Assembly: GCA_022747635.1 (NCBI GenBank)
Contig: JAKTNV010000009.1
Location: forward strand, 818,501 to 882,500
Length of the DNA: 64,000 bases
Reading direction: 5' to 3'
Source of the DNA: Hetaerina americana
Taxonomy: Eukaryota > Arthropoda > Insecta > Odonata > Calopterygidae
Both the position numbers and the translations under genes were made by a program. This document shows, piece after piece, positions 1 through 11,663 of this stretch; the first letter of the stretch is position 1, and each line of letters starts with the position of its first letter. The notes beneath the pieces are model-generated. The model saw only the letters and a program-made list of their open reading frames with translations, did not search any database and was not told the DNA's origin.

Positions 1-110
1 ATGATGTAATGACAAAAGGAGATGGGAAATAAAGATTCCATCGAAGCATAGAGACTGAAGAGCTAGATGATACTTCGCCTCCGTCGGAGGGGGTCTACAC
101 GAAATTCCAA

Positions 111-401
111 TACGTAAAGCTACTTCGCCTCATCGCCGAACACAGCGTCGGCCGAGACCACGCCATCAACTGGGACGAGGCTAAATTACTTTGCCGCGCG
201 CGTGGCTACTGGGATCGTCTGGCAAAGGAGGCCATCGAGATCCGCCTTCAAAAGAAAAATTTCAATAGGGATTCAGGTTTTCATTTGAGCAATACCTGGA
301 AACCTATTCTGAAATGCATCAGGGAAACAAGGCAGAACGCTCGGCCAATCACGAGGCGCCCCGACAGTGGTGGGTCTGGGGACCAATCAGATGACACCTG
401 A
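111..401 (+). pseudogene. Penelope-like element, GIY-YIG C-terminal fragment
   Basis: An open frame from about 111 to the TGA at 399-401 reads as the C-terminal end of a Penelope-like retroelement protein, just after the reverse transcriptase and inside the GIY-YIG endonuclease region. Visible landmarks are AEHSVGRDHAINWDEAKLL, the RGYWDRLAKEAIEI helix and the FNRDSGFHLSNTWKP end block, in the order expected for that family. No reverse transcriptase lies upstream inside the window, and the first 110 bases do not continue the frame cleanly, so the copy is truncated or runs off the window edge. The assignment rests on recognised motifs; a search against Penelope-like proteins would settle it. 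Confidence 0.7.
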
Positions 402-515
402 GCCGTGGAGGCGGGTATATATATATTGGACACTTTTTGGCGGAACGGCAATCAGTCCTGATTACGATGACCGAGTCGGGAATCGAAATGTCGGCAGCTA
501 TGGGGCCATTGACCC
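402..515 (+). other. Penelope-like 3' untranslated tail
   Basis: Sequence directly after the GIY-YIG stop includes a short (TA)n run at 417-426 and then a CTGAT...GATGACCGAGTCGGG...CGAAA stretch near 457-495. This resembles the structured region that often follows Penelope-like coding regions. The boundary with the antisense LINE that follows is estimated. Confidence 0.4.
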
Positions 516-1090
516 GGTGGAAGACCCGACCTTTACAGCCCTTTGATCACTGATTCCATCAATAACTCCTACATTTAAGACCCTTTCGGGTATATCAGTA
601 GCTAATAGATCAAGAATGTTCTTTCCCCTTGTTGGTGAAGTGACTAATTGATGTAGGGAATTTGAGGTGAACGTCGAAATGAGGGACTCGCATAAATCCT
701 TGTCTTTACCTCCATTTATAAAACTGTACGAATCCCAATCTACTGTGGGAACATTAAAATCGCCACCGATTATTAATCTATGCTCATTGTTGTGGCATTT
801 AATGCTTTTCATCTACGTTTCTAGATCTAGTATTGAGTTAACACCAGCATGGGGTGGTCTATCATACGCACAGACATATATTCTTTTCGCACTGGTTATT
901 TTTACTGATCACCAGACACTTTCTATACAGTTATAAGGAAATAACTCAGCTCTACTGACGCTAGAGTTGTTAACCGCGGTAAACACTCCTCCTCCGGCTC
1001 TATTCTGTCTGTCGTTTCTATAAACTGTGAAGGACCTGGGAAATATTCGCTGTCCGCGATATCATCTGTTAACCAACTTTCAGTTAACTT
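515..1090 (-). pseudogene. CR1/Jockey-group LINE endonuclease fragment
   Basis: Read on the minus strand, two frames together cover an apurinic-type (EEP) endonuclease of a non-LTR retrotransposon. The N-terminal part near 1085-960 shows LTESWLTDDIADSEYFPG. The later part near 800-520 shows IIGGDFNVPTVDWDS, then SNSLHQLVTSPTRGKNILDL and a GISDQRAVKV end that matches the usual GxSDHxAV block, with the catalytic His replaced by Arg. A weak YDRPPHAGVNS segment links the two. Frameshifts and the lost SDH histidine show it is inactive. No reverse transcriptase follows: the element is cut at about 515 against the Penelope tail. Confidence 0.8.
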
Positions 1091-1401
1091 AAGTTCGATT
1101 AACAGCGAGCGAAACAACGCCAACGCTAAGCATACACCCACCCCATTCATGACGAAAGTCATTACTCGACCGATGGAGTCGGACTAAGTTCGTTGGCCGT
1201 GATGCAGTCGTAGAAATTGTTTTCGGGAATTTTTATTGAAGAGAAGACAGTTTTTAAAAAGAATTACCATTGATTTGCAGATATTTACTCGTTTCCGGAG
1301 GGCACGCCAGGCGACGGAAAACAAAGGACGAGCGTTATCTATGTGTAATTTTTGGCATGTCCCGGACAGTGGAGAAAAGAAAACATTTGACGACACATTA
1401 C

Positions 1402-1495
1402 GGGGTGCGGGTGGGGTGCGGGTAGGGTGCGGGCGGGGTGCGGGTGGGGTGCGGGTGGGGTGCGGGTGGGGTGCGGGTGGGTACGGGTGTGGTGC
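1402..1495. repeat. 11-bp G-rich minisatellite (GGGGTGCGGGT)n
   Basis: About eight tandem units of GGGGTGCGGGT with single-base variants (AGGG, GGGC, GGGTAC). Each unit has two or three G-runs on the plus strand, so the array could form G-quadruplexes. Apparent long proline/glycine frames across it are by-products of the repeat. Confidence 0.9.
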
Positions 1496-2319
1496 GGCGA
1501 AAATGCCGTGGCACACGATCCGAGACTGAGATAAAGAGCGCCAAGGAACTGAAGAAGTGGAATATACTTACGTCGGGATCAAAACAGAAATAAATCCACC
1601 CTGGTGATTTGAATTCAGCGATAAAAGAAGTCGATGCCCATAAAATACCTCGGATGACACAAATGGAAAAATATCGGAGAGAAAGGGGATGTCTGGCGGA
1701 TTCTTAAACGCGGGGTGGGATGGGGGCGGGGCTGGGAGGGAGTGGGGAAGTAGGGGGGTGGGGGTGAAGCCAGGTCCCGCCTTGGAAAAAGGAAGTGGAA
1801 GGAGGTCGAGGTCGCGAAATAACTGCGATACATTGGTCTCCCGCAGTGGAGGAGGGAGAATCATCTCCGAACACGCTGTTCTTCTTCGGGGAGGCCGTTC
1901 TCTTCCGCTATTCCTCATATTACTTCCGCGCATTCCCCAAAAGAGCAGCCGCCCCCGACCGAGTCTTCCGGTTGGGTCGGAGTCCTCGAGCCAATGCATC
2001 GATTCGACGGCGCCATTCCGCCGTTTGAGACGAGTATAAGGACTTCCTCCCAGGGAATAGTATCACCTATGGGCGAGGTCGTTGGGTCGCTCTCCGACAG
2101 GACGTCTCTTCGATTTCGGTGACAAGTATGGATTTATCCATCCTCACGAAAGCTGTATGATGTTTTGTGGGAATTTCATCTTACTTGGATACCGCAGGCG
2201 CCACAAAACGACCCTGGAATTACTATCGTTATTCACACACCCTAGTGCTGCGTTTGGGATGAATGCTCACCTCGCCAATGAAACCGAATTTGGAATAGAT
2301 TGCGGTGGTTGATCATTAA
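1496..2319. other. Non-coding stretch with G-rich island
   Basis: No recognisable gene. A purine-rich, strongly G-biased patch lies at about 1705-1800. Overlapping frames here have no recognisable motif and look like composition artefacts. Confidence 0.6.
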
Positions 2320-2881
2320 TACGAGGGCAGTCAAATGAAAACCGAACACCCGCCATGACACAGAGTCCGCGCGTGTTCATTCGTCCAGCTGCAGAAATGG
2401 AGAGGCAAGCAGAGAAGAGAGGTCAGGTTCGTTCTTCGAGGGTGCTCGAGCGGAGAGCTGAAATCCATCGTTCGTCGTCGCATTTCTGAGCTGCATGGTT
2501 CATGGTGCATGCACTGCGTGTCCCCGACGAGCGGACACGAGTGGCATACGTGGTAGATTTCGAGAAGGGCGCACATGACACTGCAAGGCGATGCACGCCA
2601 GGGGCAGGCCCATTGAGGCAGTTCACCTGATGCGATGCCGGGTGGATTTGATGGCCTTCTCCGAGAAACCGACGAGCACAGAGGAAGAGATTCGTGCTCA
2701 GGGTGCGAGCATCCCATTATCAAAATAATCAAATCTTTCGGCAGCACTGCGATTGATCGTCCCCGACTCCCAGTGAGTGGGATAACTGTATCGACAAAGC
2801 TTTTGGTCATTATTACCGAATGGAACCATTCCACGGTCACGCGTTGCCAGCGGGTGTGCGCTTTTCATTTGGCTGCCCCTC
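2320..2881. mobile_element. Degraded mariner-like element or MITE
   Basis: A TA followed by CGAGGGCAGTCAAATGAAAA at 2322-2341 is mirrored by an imperfect inverted copy at 2857-2881 (GAGGGGCAGCCAAATGAAAA on the minus strand). The CGAGGG end next to TA is typical of mariner elements. Inside, a segment around 2396-2500 with a MERQAEKR-like start resembles the beginning of a mariner transposase, but no catalytic motif survives. At 562 bp it is much shorter than a complete mariner of about 1.3 kb, so it is a deletion product or very decayed copy. The 3' flanking TA is not preserved. Confidence 0.5.
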
Positions 2882-3745
2882 ATCAGCAGAACAGACTCAT
2901 TGTGGTTGTTACGAAGTAGTTCCGTGTTTCATTAAGTGATAATTTCTAGTCAGTAAAATGCAACATAATCTATGATCATTTTCCATATTTTTATATTCAG
3001 GGAATCCATCTAAGTAGTCAGTTAAGGGAATAATGAATCCTTGTCATCTCTTCAAGGGTGATAAGGGAGTGGAGTTTTGATGGATTAGTTTTAAATAAGC
3101 CTCACTTTAGATAACTAGGCAGGCGAAATCACCAAGCATGGGTTTATTACGTCCACGCTGTGAGGAGTGCTTCATAAATCAAGTGGGATATGTGTATTTT
3201 TTCTGAGACCGACGACAAACTACTCGAATGACGAAGTGTCTTTTATCATTTTGCGCCATAAATAAGTAAACGCGTGTTGTACTTATCTATGGATGCGAGG
3301 AGTGTATGGAGGCAATAGCGGAAGCATAATGGAGGCATTCTGCAGGTACGGGGAACTACTGGGAAATTATGATAAAATGAATAGGTCCAAAAGGCAGGGG
3401 AGAATTTACGAAGAAATAAAGAAGAGAGAAGTCTAAGGAAAACATAAATGGAAGAGGAGATAACCTTCTCGGAAGAGACATGCACACCTTGATCAAGGCA
3501 GGCCTGGAAAATTAAGTGGACGGAAGTAAAACAAATCTGATAAATAAAGGGTGATTCAAAAACGAAAAAAACAAAAAGAAAGCGTGAGAAGTTTGTATGA
3601 ATATTCAAATAGGTGTATGATCGTTGCGCATTGATCAAATGACACAAAAGCGTCTCGTGTCTTGTTTATACATAAAATATTGTCGCGTGGTTGGTGGCCG
3701 CGACATCATTGGTGGGAGCGTAGCACAGAATGAGAGAGTCGTATT
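2882..3745. other. Non-coding stretch
   Basis: No gene recognised. It contains a short perfect inverted repeat, TGTCGCG at 3681-3687 and CGCGACA at 3699-3705. Confidence 0.6.
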
Positions 3746-4111
3746 CGGTTTATGAGTCTTTTATTCAACCCTTTTCGAGCTAGGGGGTTCAGGCACCGGG
3801 GAGTAAGGACCAGCGAGCACTTACGGGTGTAGGGCGTCTCGGGCGTGGTCGTACGCTAGGCCAACGGACTCGGAGGCGGCACGGGACGTCGGGAGAGGTG
3901 CAGGGCCAGGTTGGGCGTCTCGACTGACGGGCTCAGAGACAGGGTATCGGGTGAGGAATGAGGGTAAGGAATGGGTCCCTGCTCCTCGCCCCTTTGTGAC
4001 TACCTCTTTGTGGAGGCGTCCCATTCGTCTTACCAGTCCTTGGGACTATGAAGGCGTTTTGTGTTCTCCTGCGTTGTCACTTGGCGGCTTTATTACTTCA
4101 GGGAAGTCTTC
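3746..4111 (-). other. Probable 3' UTR of the Jockey-like LINE
   Basis: GC-rich sequence after the ORF2 stop of the minus-strand LINE. On the minus strand an AATAAA hexamer lies at 3760-3765 and could serve as the element's polyadenylation signal. No poly(A) run or target duplication was found, so the end is estimated. Confidence 0.35.
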
Positions 4112-5827
4112 TTAGCACTTCCTTGGCTTCTTCCCTGGCGGAAGTGATGCAGGGGTGTCCAGGCTAGCGATGGGTCGTTTGTGACGATCCCACGGCCAGA
4201 TCTGTGCCTCGGAGATTCTTCGGATAACAGCAAAGTCCGACTCCGCTGCATTTCTGAAGAAATCCTGCGCTGCCTTCGGAAATAGAACGTCTAGCGGTTC
4301 CAAATTCCCGTCGCGGTGCATGCTTGAGGCGGGTTCGTAGCGACCCCGCCCCAATATACACCGAAATGCAGCAGTCTGAACTACCTGGACTCGAGCGAGA
4401 CTCGTCTTTGGCACTCCAGACCATACCGGTGATGCGTACGTAATTAATGGGAGCACGCACGCCCGGTGCAGTCTTCTCCTAGTATCCGCGCTTACGACTC
4501 GCGGGTGAAGAATCGGCCGAAGTCGACTCAACGCCGGAAAGCCCTTGGCGCGGGCACGCTCGCACTGGGATTTCCAGGTGAGCTTTTGATCCATCAGCAC
4601 ACCAAGATAAAGGACTTCAGACTCCCACGGAAGGACGACTCCACCCACCGACATTCGCTCGTTTGGTGGCGCTCCTCGGCCGTTTTGGAAGACGATGGAC
4701 TTCGTCTTCCCGGCATTGACTTCAATCCGCCATCGACGATACCATTTAATGAGATCATGGATGGCCTCCTGAAGGCGCTCGGCGGCAAGGTTCTTCTGCC
4801 AAGAGCGGTAGAGTAGCGCCGCGTCGTCTGCAGATAGTGACAGGATTCCATGACGCCAATGATCCCTAGGGATGTCATGAGTGTAGATATTAAACAGCAA
4901 AGGCCCAAGAACTGAGCCCTGAGGCACGCCGGCGTGTATCCGTGGAACCCCAGAGTCCGTCCTGAGCCAGCTGGTGATAAATGTCCTGTCCTGCAGGTAA
5001 GATCTGATTAGGCGCCAGATCCATGCCGGGAAGCGGAGTCGCTGCATCTTCAACAGCAGGGCTGGGTGCCAGACGCGGTCAAATGCCTTCCTCATGTCAA
5101 AGAAGGCACCGGCTACCGCCATCCACCTATTGAAGCCGTCCGTGATGAAGTCTGTAGTCCTCGCTAGCTGATAGATTGTTGAGTGCCGTTCGCGGAAGCC
5201 GAACTGTTCCTCCGGGAGAATTTCTTCTGCCCGTATGAAGTCGCAGATCGGCCCCTGGAGTATTCTTTCGAATATCTTTCCAAAGCCGTCCAGAAGGGAG
5301 ATGGGCCGGAAGTATCCGGGACCCAACTCAGTCTTCTGCGACTTTGGAAGACAGACGCTTCTTGCTCTCCTCCAGGTGGACGGGAAGAAGGAAATTCTGA
5401 TGCAGCCGTTAAATACTATATGCTGGCCAGGTACGCCACTACCGCCTTCCGAAGTTCCCGGATGATGGTATTAGAAATGCCGTCAATGCCGGGCGCTTTC
5501 CTTGGGTGAAGGTGACGCATAACCGCTGATGTCCACCGAACAGGCCTCAACGTGCGGGTGAGAGATTGTCCTGCACGCCCGATGCTCAATACTTTGGTGA
5601 ACGAGTATCGCCGCACCTCCTGATGGTGTCCGCTGGTGCTGGACATCCTGGTCAGCCCGAAAGATGGACCACCTCGGGATCTTCCATTTTTCAGCTGGAC
5701 GGAGATGAGTTTCATTGACGGCAGCGATTTTGGCGTTTCTGTCCTGAAGGAACGCTCGGAATTCCTCTCGCCTTCGGAGGATCCCGTTGGCGTTCCACTG
5801 GGCGAGCACCAGTGGGCCCTTAACCAT
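4112..5827 (-). pseudogene. Jockey-like LINE ORF2 (endonuclease + reverse transcriptase), broken
   Basis: The minus strand starts at an ATG at 5827 with an endonuclease N-terminus (LAQWNANGILRRREEFRAFL, then NETHLRP), runs to a SVDISGY segment near 5540, then jumps in another frame to a reverse transcriptase N-terminus (HLHPRKAPGIDGI). The endonuclease C-terminal half is therefore deleted. After one more frame change near 5330, about 400 residues are open to the stop at 4112: GPGYFRPISLLDG, FGFRERHST, DMRKAFDRVW, AGVPQGSVLGPLLFNIYTHD and LSADDAALL. The catalytic ADD is kept but the usual aromatic residue before it is Ser. The order of blocks and ending without a zinc finger fit the Jockey clade. 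The frameshifts and deletion make it non-functional. Confidence 0.85.
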
Positions 5828-6392
5828 TATGGTTCATGGTGTACCTCGTGCTCGCTAGCCCTTCCAGTATGGTTAGGAGAAGTTGTCCCTCCCTTGAGGT
5901 GACGTATCTCCGCAGAGTTTTACAGATGGTAGCTATGGTTTCCCATAGCTCCCTGTCCTCTCCATCCTTCGCGGTAACTACGTCCTTAGCAGATGCATAA
6001 GTTTTCGGTTCTTTCGCTCCCTTGTCTTCCTTTTCCACTGCAGAAGGTGGAGGCGTGGCGATTTCCTCCTGTTGGGGAAGATTTGAGGGAAGGGGTTTCG
6101 GATTGCCCTTCTCTTTCTTCTTCTTCTTCCCCTTCTTCTCCTGGTCTGCATCTTTCGCTGCGACGGCTCGGGTAGGGGGTTCCTCCTCTTTGTCCTGGTT
6201 TTCTTTTTCTCCAGGGAGTTGGGATGTGGCATCGTCTATTTCCCTGGTTTCTGCGGCGTCGATGGCTACTTCTCCCCTTCTCAGCATCGAGGAAGAGGTG
6301 AGTGTTTCACTCACCAGCCTCCCGGGTGCTGTGACTTTGGGAGGAGCCACCAGCTTCGGCTTCCAGATGGTGGTTCGGATTTGCGCCGGCAT
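5820..6392 (-). CDS. Jockey-like LINE ORF1 protein, partial
   Basis: A 190-residue open frame upstream of ORF2 on the same strand. Its stop overlaps the ORF2 start by 8 bases (ATGGTTAA), a common arrangement in such LINEs and the main reason for assigning it as ORF1. The protein has an acidic/lysine-rich middle (KKGKKKKKEKGNPKPLP), a proline-rich segment and a C-terminal part with ETIATICKTLRRYV. No CCHC zinc knuckles are present, although Jockey ORF1 proteins usually carry them, so this is probably a shortened version or only the C-terminal part. The start at 6392 is the first ATG; an earlier frame may have been lost. Confidence 0.6.
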   Translation of the reverse strand: MPAQIRTTIWKPKLVAPPKVTAPGRLVSETLTSSSMLRRGEVAIDAAETREIDDATSQLPGEKENQDKEEEPPTRAVAAKDADQEKKGKKKKKEKGNPKPLPSNLPQQEEIATPPPSAVEKEDKGAKEPKTYASAKDVVTAKDGEDRELWETIATICKTLRRYVTSREGQLLLTILEGLASTRYTMNHNG

Positions 6393-6484
6393 CGCGCCTT
6401 CGGGGGGAAGGATGACTTCAAAGTAGCTACATTGTAGCAGCTACATCGTAGAAACAAGGGGATTGGGTAGCGGACATTGTCTTG

Positions 6485-6558
6485 TCTTGGTTTCCGAGAA
6501 ACCCGCGCTACATCACCATACATTGTCTGGTATGCTGGGGGTTTCCGAGAAACCCACA
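6485..6558. repeat. Two identical perfect hairpins, GGTTTCCGAGAAACC
   Basis: The 15-base perfect inverted repeat GGTTTC-CGA-GAAACC occurs at 6489-6503 and again at 6540-6554, where it extends by one more pair. They lie upstream of the Jockey-like ORF1 (on its 5' side). They could belong to the element's 5' region or to another repeat. Confidence 0.7.
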
Positions 6559-6599
6559 ATACAATATTTTTCATCCGGATCCATCAATGGTACTCACTT

Positions 6600-6985
6600 T
6601 ACGTGTTCCCTGATTACGTTTTCTATGAGTTTTGGTGACATCATTGATTTTTGTTAATTTGCTGACATAGTCTTTGTCACTCACCGCCAGATGGTGAGCC
6701 AAAGATACGAGCGTGCACTCGTCGAGTCGAAAGCGTTTTTGGAACATGATAACATATTTTCACCATGAAAGATGACTCAGATGAACGGTACTAATTTCAT
6801 GGATATAGTCTCCATTACTCTGATCTACTATTGATTACTTTATACAAGCAATATAAATTTATATTCACATCAATATTCAGTTTTCCCCAACATACTCGTA
6901 CACGATCCCTTATGACAGTAATGCGCGTGATTTTATTGTGATGCGACTATCCATGGCAGCGCGGTAAATTCGGTCGGGAAATGTG
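6600..6985. other. Non-coding stretch
   Basis: AT-rich sequence with no feature I can support. Confidence 0.6.
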
Positions 6986-7450
6986 ATTGGGGGGGGGGGT
7001 CCTTCCAAAGCAGCTGGTCGCCAGTTTGCTCCGAGCAGTATGAGTAGAAGGTCGTACCTTTGCTTGAAGTGTGTTTCCCGACTTTGTAAGACGGCGCAAT
7101 GAAGCGCCCAGCCTCATACCCCCCTACCACACGTCCATTATCGTTACCAACTTCCTGGCCCGGAGTACCCCGGTGGTCCCAACAGCCCCCTTACAGTCCC
7201 GACTTGGCTCCGTGCGACTTTTCTTTGTATCCCCGACTAAAGAGAGAGGTTAAAGGAAAGCATTGGGATACCGCGAAAAACATCCAAACGCATGTTACTC
7301 AACGTTCCTTAGAGAGACATGGAGTTCCCTAACAGAAGCGTGGCGGACACGTCTCCACAAGCGTATTATTAAAGCAGGGGGAAGGGGCATTTTGAATAAT
7401 TTCAAACATTTGTGCGAGTGCGATCAGTTCATCTATTTTTCCCAGAGTGT
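6986..7450 (+). pseudogene. Mariner transposase C-terminal remnant
   Basis: Two plus-strand frames together give the C-terminal half of a mariner-type DDE transposase. Near 7108-7170 the frame reads PPYHTSIIVTNFLA, a decayed form of the HxDNAPxH block with the catalytic Asp lost. After a frameshift, SPDLAPCDFSLYPRLKREV at about 7194-7250 keeps the third catalytic Asp. The tail runs on as KHWDTAKNIQTHV and FKHLCECDQF. No inverted repeats were found at either end. It belongs to a different lineage from the intact mariner at 11.7 kb. Confidence 0.75.
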
Positions 7451-7596
7451 GCGCATTCGTTTTATAGTGGTCCCTCATGTGTGTAATGACACAAAATCAA
7501 CATAATTCCACGAAAAAAAATTGAGAAGGCCCGATTGTATTTTAATGAAATGCTATTCTAATGATAAATAACTGATCATAGCACTTTTCCACTGAA

Positions 7597-7673
7597 GTGG
7601 CTTGCCCGGGAATCGATCCCGGACCCTCTGGTCAGAAGTCCAAAGCCATACCCCCTGGACTACTGTGACCCAT
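7597..7673 (-). repeat. SINE family 1, tRNA-like head only
   Basis: On the minus strand GGGTCACAGTAGTCCAGGGG is followed by a box B-like GGATCGATTCCCGGGC. This matches the tRNA-derived head of the SINE seen in full at 18.2 and 36.8 kb. The SINE body is missing, so the copy is truncated. Confidence 0.7.
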
Positions 7674-10600
7674 TGTGTAGATGTACATGCATATTTCAAT
7701 CCTTTAGCTGATCATTCGTTTTTCCTTCAGTCCAAATGCACATTGCCTCCTGCCAAGCAACGACTCTTAGCCGTCACCTGTAACGGCTTCCAACACTCCC
7801 TCCAATCCATTCATCCACTTCCCCTCTCCTCTTCCTCCATTTTCAAAACCGAGTTTTTTCTTTATTTTCACTGTGTTTTACTTCTCTGTTGGTCTTTCCC
7901 TCACGCCAACTTATTTTCTACAGTGCTCTCCACAACAGCGTCTCAAAAGACTCCAATTTATTCCCCCCCAATCACATGAAATGACAAATTTCTGAACCAT
8001 TACGGTGCGCTAAATATTGAAAAACTCCATATTTAATTATTGCATCTCAACCCCTTATTCACATCGGCGTTTCTTTTAGGATATTCCAGTTTCTCTCAAG
8101 AAATTTAGCTTTTAATTGCTTTGATAAAAATGAATTTATATCGGTAGTGACCTCGACAATGAAATGCTATTGATGCAATAAACATTAATTCTTAGACTAA
8201 TTGCCCTATTTTATCAGATTTTCCACGCACATAAAGACTTTTAAACGCAAAATAATAAATTTAAAGCATATTTTCGCTAAATGCTAAAAACGATTCGAGA
8301 AAATATTCGTATGGCACTACGGCTTTATTAGATATAATTTGAATGGCTCATATTTAAAATGCACTCCCTGAATAGATGCGCGAAAGTGGAAGAATGGCAG
8401 CGTAAAAAAAGTTAAGAGCACGCTAAAATAATGGACAATTATTAAGATCGATAGAGTGCAAATTTCATTTGGCGGTAAGAACTTTTTGGTTTTCGGGCCG
8501 ATGGCTCCTGCCTAAGTTGCCCATTCATCCGTATTCTCGAGATAAGTCCCAATTCCATCGGGTTCACGTGGCGGCAATTGGTTTTCTCTTTCTTTGAGTT
8601 TCGGGTCGAGGTGGGATGTTCCATTGCGAAACATAAGTGGACGCAGATGTAGAAGGCGGGGCGAGCCATCCAAGCGGGCGGAAGGGCGACTTCAGGGCGA
8701 CCCGTCAAGTCGCCCGGTCGGACTGATGCTAAGGAGGAAAATTTGGTGATGGGGTAGATCACGAAAATAACTGTGAAAGTTCTCGTCACATGAAGGGAAA
8801 TTTTGTATTTTGCCTTATCCCTCTCATGATTGTATGTAAAATCTTCTTCTTTGGAGCAAAAAAATAAGACTAAAGAGTCAATTTCGTTAAATACAAAGTT
8901 TGTGATATTTATATTTCTCTGAGAAAAATGTTATTATGTTTGAGTGGCTGTGGTATTTTTATGGTAACTTTTTATTTATAATTTTGAAAACCTCAAAAAC
9001 GTGTAAGCCACCATTGCAAATTATACGAAAAAGGATCTTACTGGCAAACAAATACATGATTTGTCATTGATTGAATCCGCAGTATGTCAAATTTAATTGT
9101 TATAAAAGTCTCAAAGGAGTAAGGTGTGGCTGCAATAGATAAAAGCAATTGCTACTCTGTTCAAACGCAATGCTTTTGATTGTTTCACTCGCATACATTC
9201 GTGTTCATTGTATATGAAGAACGTTTATTTCAAGGTGATTTTGGCTGACTGAAAAGACTCTTGATTATGATGACTAATACACTAATCTAGCAACTAAGTA
9301 CATTGACAGATGTCTGATTATGAGCGGGGAATTAAGGATCATCAAAAGGGTGAATTGTTCTGGAATTGGGATGACTAAGTTTAAAGGACGCAGAATAAAT
9401 TAATTCCACTTTTAATACACTTTAATACACTTTTTCATTTGGTAAATGAAAACCTAATAATTATCGCATCAGTACACACTCGCGAGCCTCTTGAGCTACG
9501 CGGCATCTCAATGGAGATGAACTTTCAAAAAGATACTTCTCTAACGGTCAATTTAACTTCGGAGATCAAATGATGAATTATTTTATTCCATTACTATCAA
9601 CTCAGACTCCAGTGTTCACTTTAGTCTCAAATTAATATATAATTTAATGTAATTAGGTAAACTACATTCTCATTTTGAGGGAATCCTATCACCATATATT
9701 AAAAATAGTTAACAGAAGGTACGCGTTAACCAAAGAGAATGGAATAATTCATTATTCCACATTAACTGCAAATTTGACAGTAATTAATCTACACATTTTT
9801 CGATGACGGAGGGTGAATAATGATTACATTTGAAATGAGCAGGGAAGCGCTCACTTAAAGGCAATAGGCTCCTTCCATTTTTCTCTCTAAATTCGCCATT
9901 CCTTCTCCATTAATTGGGCCCCTCGCTGCCATTCATGCATTAATAAATCTCTAAATTGTAAATTTTAGTAATGTAATTGATTACAATTCAAAAATTCATT
10001 TCAATAAACGAGAAAAAACAAAATATCATAAAAAAGCGACATTTCGATGGCAAAATAATAATAGTGCGTTGATGTATTTCACGTTAGTAAACGTAAAAAT
10101 ATTACAATATCCCCTATATTCAATATTTAGTGCGCGAAAAGAGTTTGCAATGGAGCACAAATTTTATCTTGCTTTTTCTGGTCACTTGCGACGAATCTTT
10201 TTCAGAGCAAGTAAAATATGAATAGCGGGAGCAGCGTAGGCTTCTCCAGGAGCAGGGAATCTGTCGCTTGCTAAGGCAGTAAACGTCTAGTTAAACCTCT
10301 TTTGAAATGAACCCAGGAAAAAAATGAAAACACGTCTATTCCGCTGTTTGTTTTCATCCCAAAGATTTCAGGGGAGCATTTGGGTCGCCTCTACCACCAC
10401 ACTCGGGCGTTTCAGTCAATACCAGTGAATAGGTTCCACCCCTTCCTTATCATCCAAACTGTGAATGCAGCCGATCCTGTTTGTCCGCTGATCGCAAATA
10501 AAGTCTACACACCCAGGACAGTCGTAGCCACTTGCTGTTTCCCTAAATGCAAAAGAAAATGTCATTGCAGACTTCCAAGCAGCATTATCAAATAGTCGTG

Positions 10601-11663
10601 ATTTTGAGTCAGCCCTGAGTTCTTCAATTTTTCCTTATAATCGGCTTTTTCGTTCAAATTCGAATTCCGAACGCTTACATAACACTCTGGAGAAATAATT
10701 TTACACCTCGGAAGGTTGAAGTTTTTTCCATGGACACCCTTTGGGAAAGTGGAATGGCCTTTCCTCTTTTATGACCTCCGAGAGCGCCTCTCGCTGCGAC
10801 TCGCAGCTCCAGTCCCGTCGTGACCGCGGAGAACGGCCTTATTGACGGGAAAACTGTCGCCGGCATTCGTTATCTTTGGAGTGAGTCCATTCCGTAAACC
10901 TTCCATTCAATCAAGTGGTAGGTCCACCCAGCCACCCACTTTCCTCCCCTCGCTCCCCCTCCCAGCCAACCATTCAACGCCAGCCTCCCTTGCGGCCGCC
11001 AGATTTGCTGGCGACTTTGAATCCAATGGTCGCCCCCCCCCCGTGTTCTTTTCGCCTTCTCGACCAAGCTGGAGAAAATTCCACCCTCTCTATCAAGGGG
11101 GAGGTGGGGGGGGGGGTTGGTTGGTTCCATGGCCGACGACTCTCGGTCTGCGAAATGGATCTCCGCGTGCGGTCGGCGCACCGTCACTCATGGCTGTTAT
11201 TTTTCCGTATCGTCGAAGACATGAAAGTCACTGCCGCCCTTCGACAGAGATTATGTTTTAGTCCATGGAGGCTCCGTAATGAGCAACGTGTCTTTAATTT
11301 TCATTTTGTTTGATAATTTAAGGGGATTTGAAATATATTTTCCGCAGAGCGAGTATGACATCGTTGGCATGTCGAACTGTCTTTCGAGGAGATATTTCGA
11401 GAGAAAGGTCAGTTCAGCGTTTGCCATTTTCAAATTTGATTTACGCTCGAGAAAATTCCAAGGCAGGTCCAAGTAGCATTCTCTTATTATCGCTACTCTC
11501 GCGGTCAGTGGTACGTTAACGAAAGATGTAAAAATAAAAATTAAATTTATCGAATATACAACAAAACATTAGATATTAACAATTGAAACAAACTAGATCA
11601 AGCACTGCAATGGCGATGGCCCCCGTGTGGCCAAGCGACTGTGCACTTCGAAGCCTCGAATTA
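7674..11663. other. AT-rich non-coding region
   Basis: Four kilobases of mostly AT-rich sequence. Open frames at 10.8-11.3 kb overlap a pyrimidine-rich stretch with C-runs and G-runs (near 11030-11120) and have no recognisable domain. A short tRNA-like fragment (GTGGCCAAGCGACTGTGCAC) lies at about 11626-11645, just left of the mariner. No host gene could be supported. Confidence 0.55.

Noticed and set aside
1568..2028. Overlapping open frames on both strands near 1.6-2.0 kb
   Set aside because: No recognisable domain. The frames follow G-rich, stop-poor composition.
3681..3720. TGTCGCG...CGCGACA followed by TTGGTGGGAGCG, reminiscent of an LTR end with a primer-binding site
   Set aside because: No second LTR, no gag or pol of an LTR element nearby, and the palindrome alone is too short.
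10842..11313. Pair of 130-residue plus-strand frames
   Set aside because: Overlapping frames through C-runs and G-runs with no motif. No splice or homology support for a host exon.
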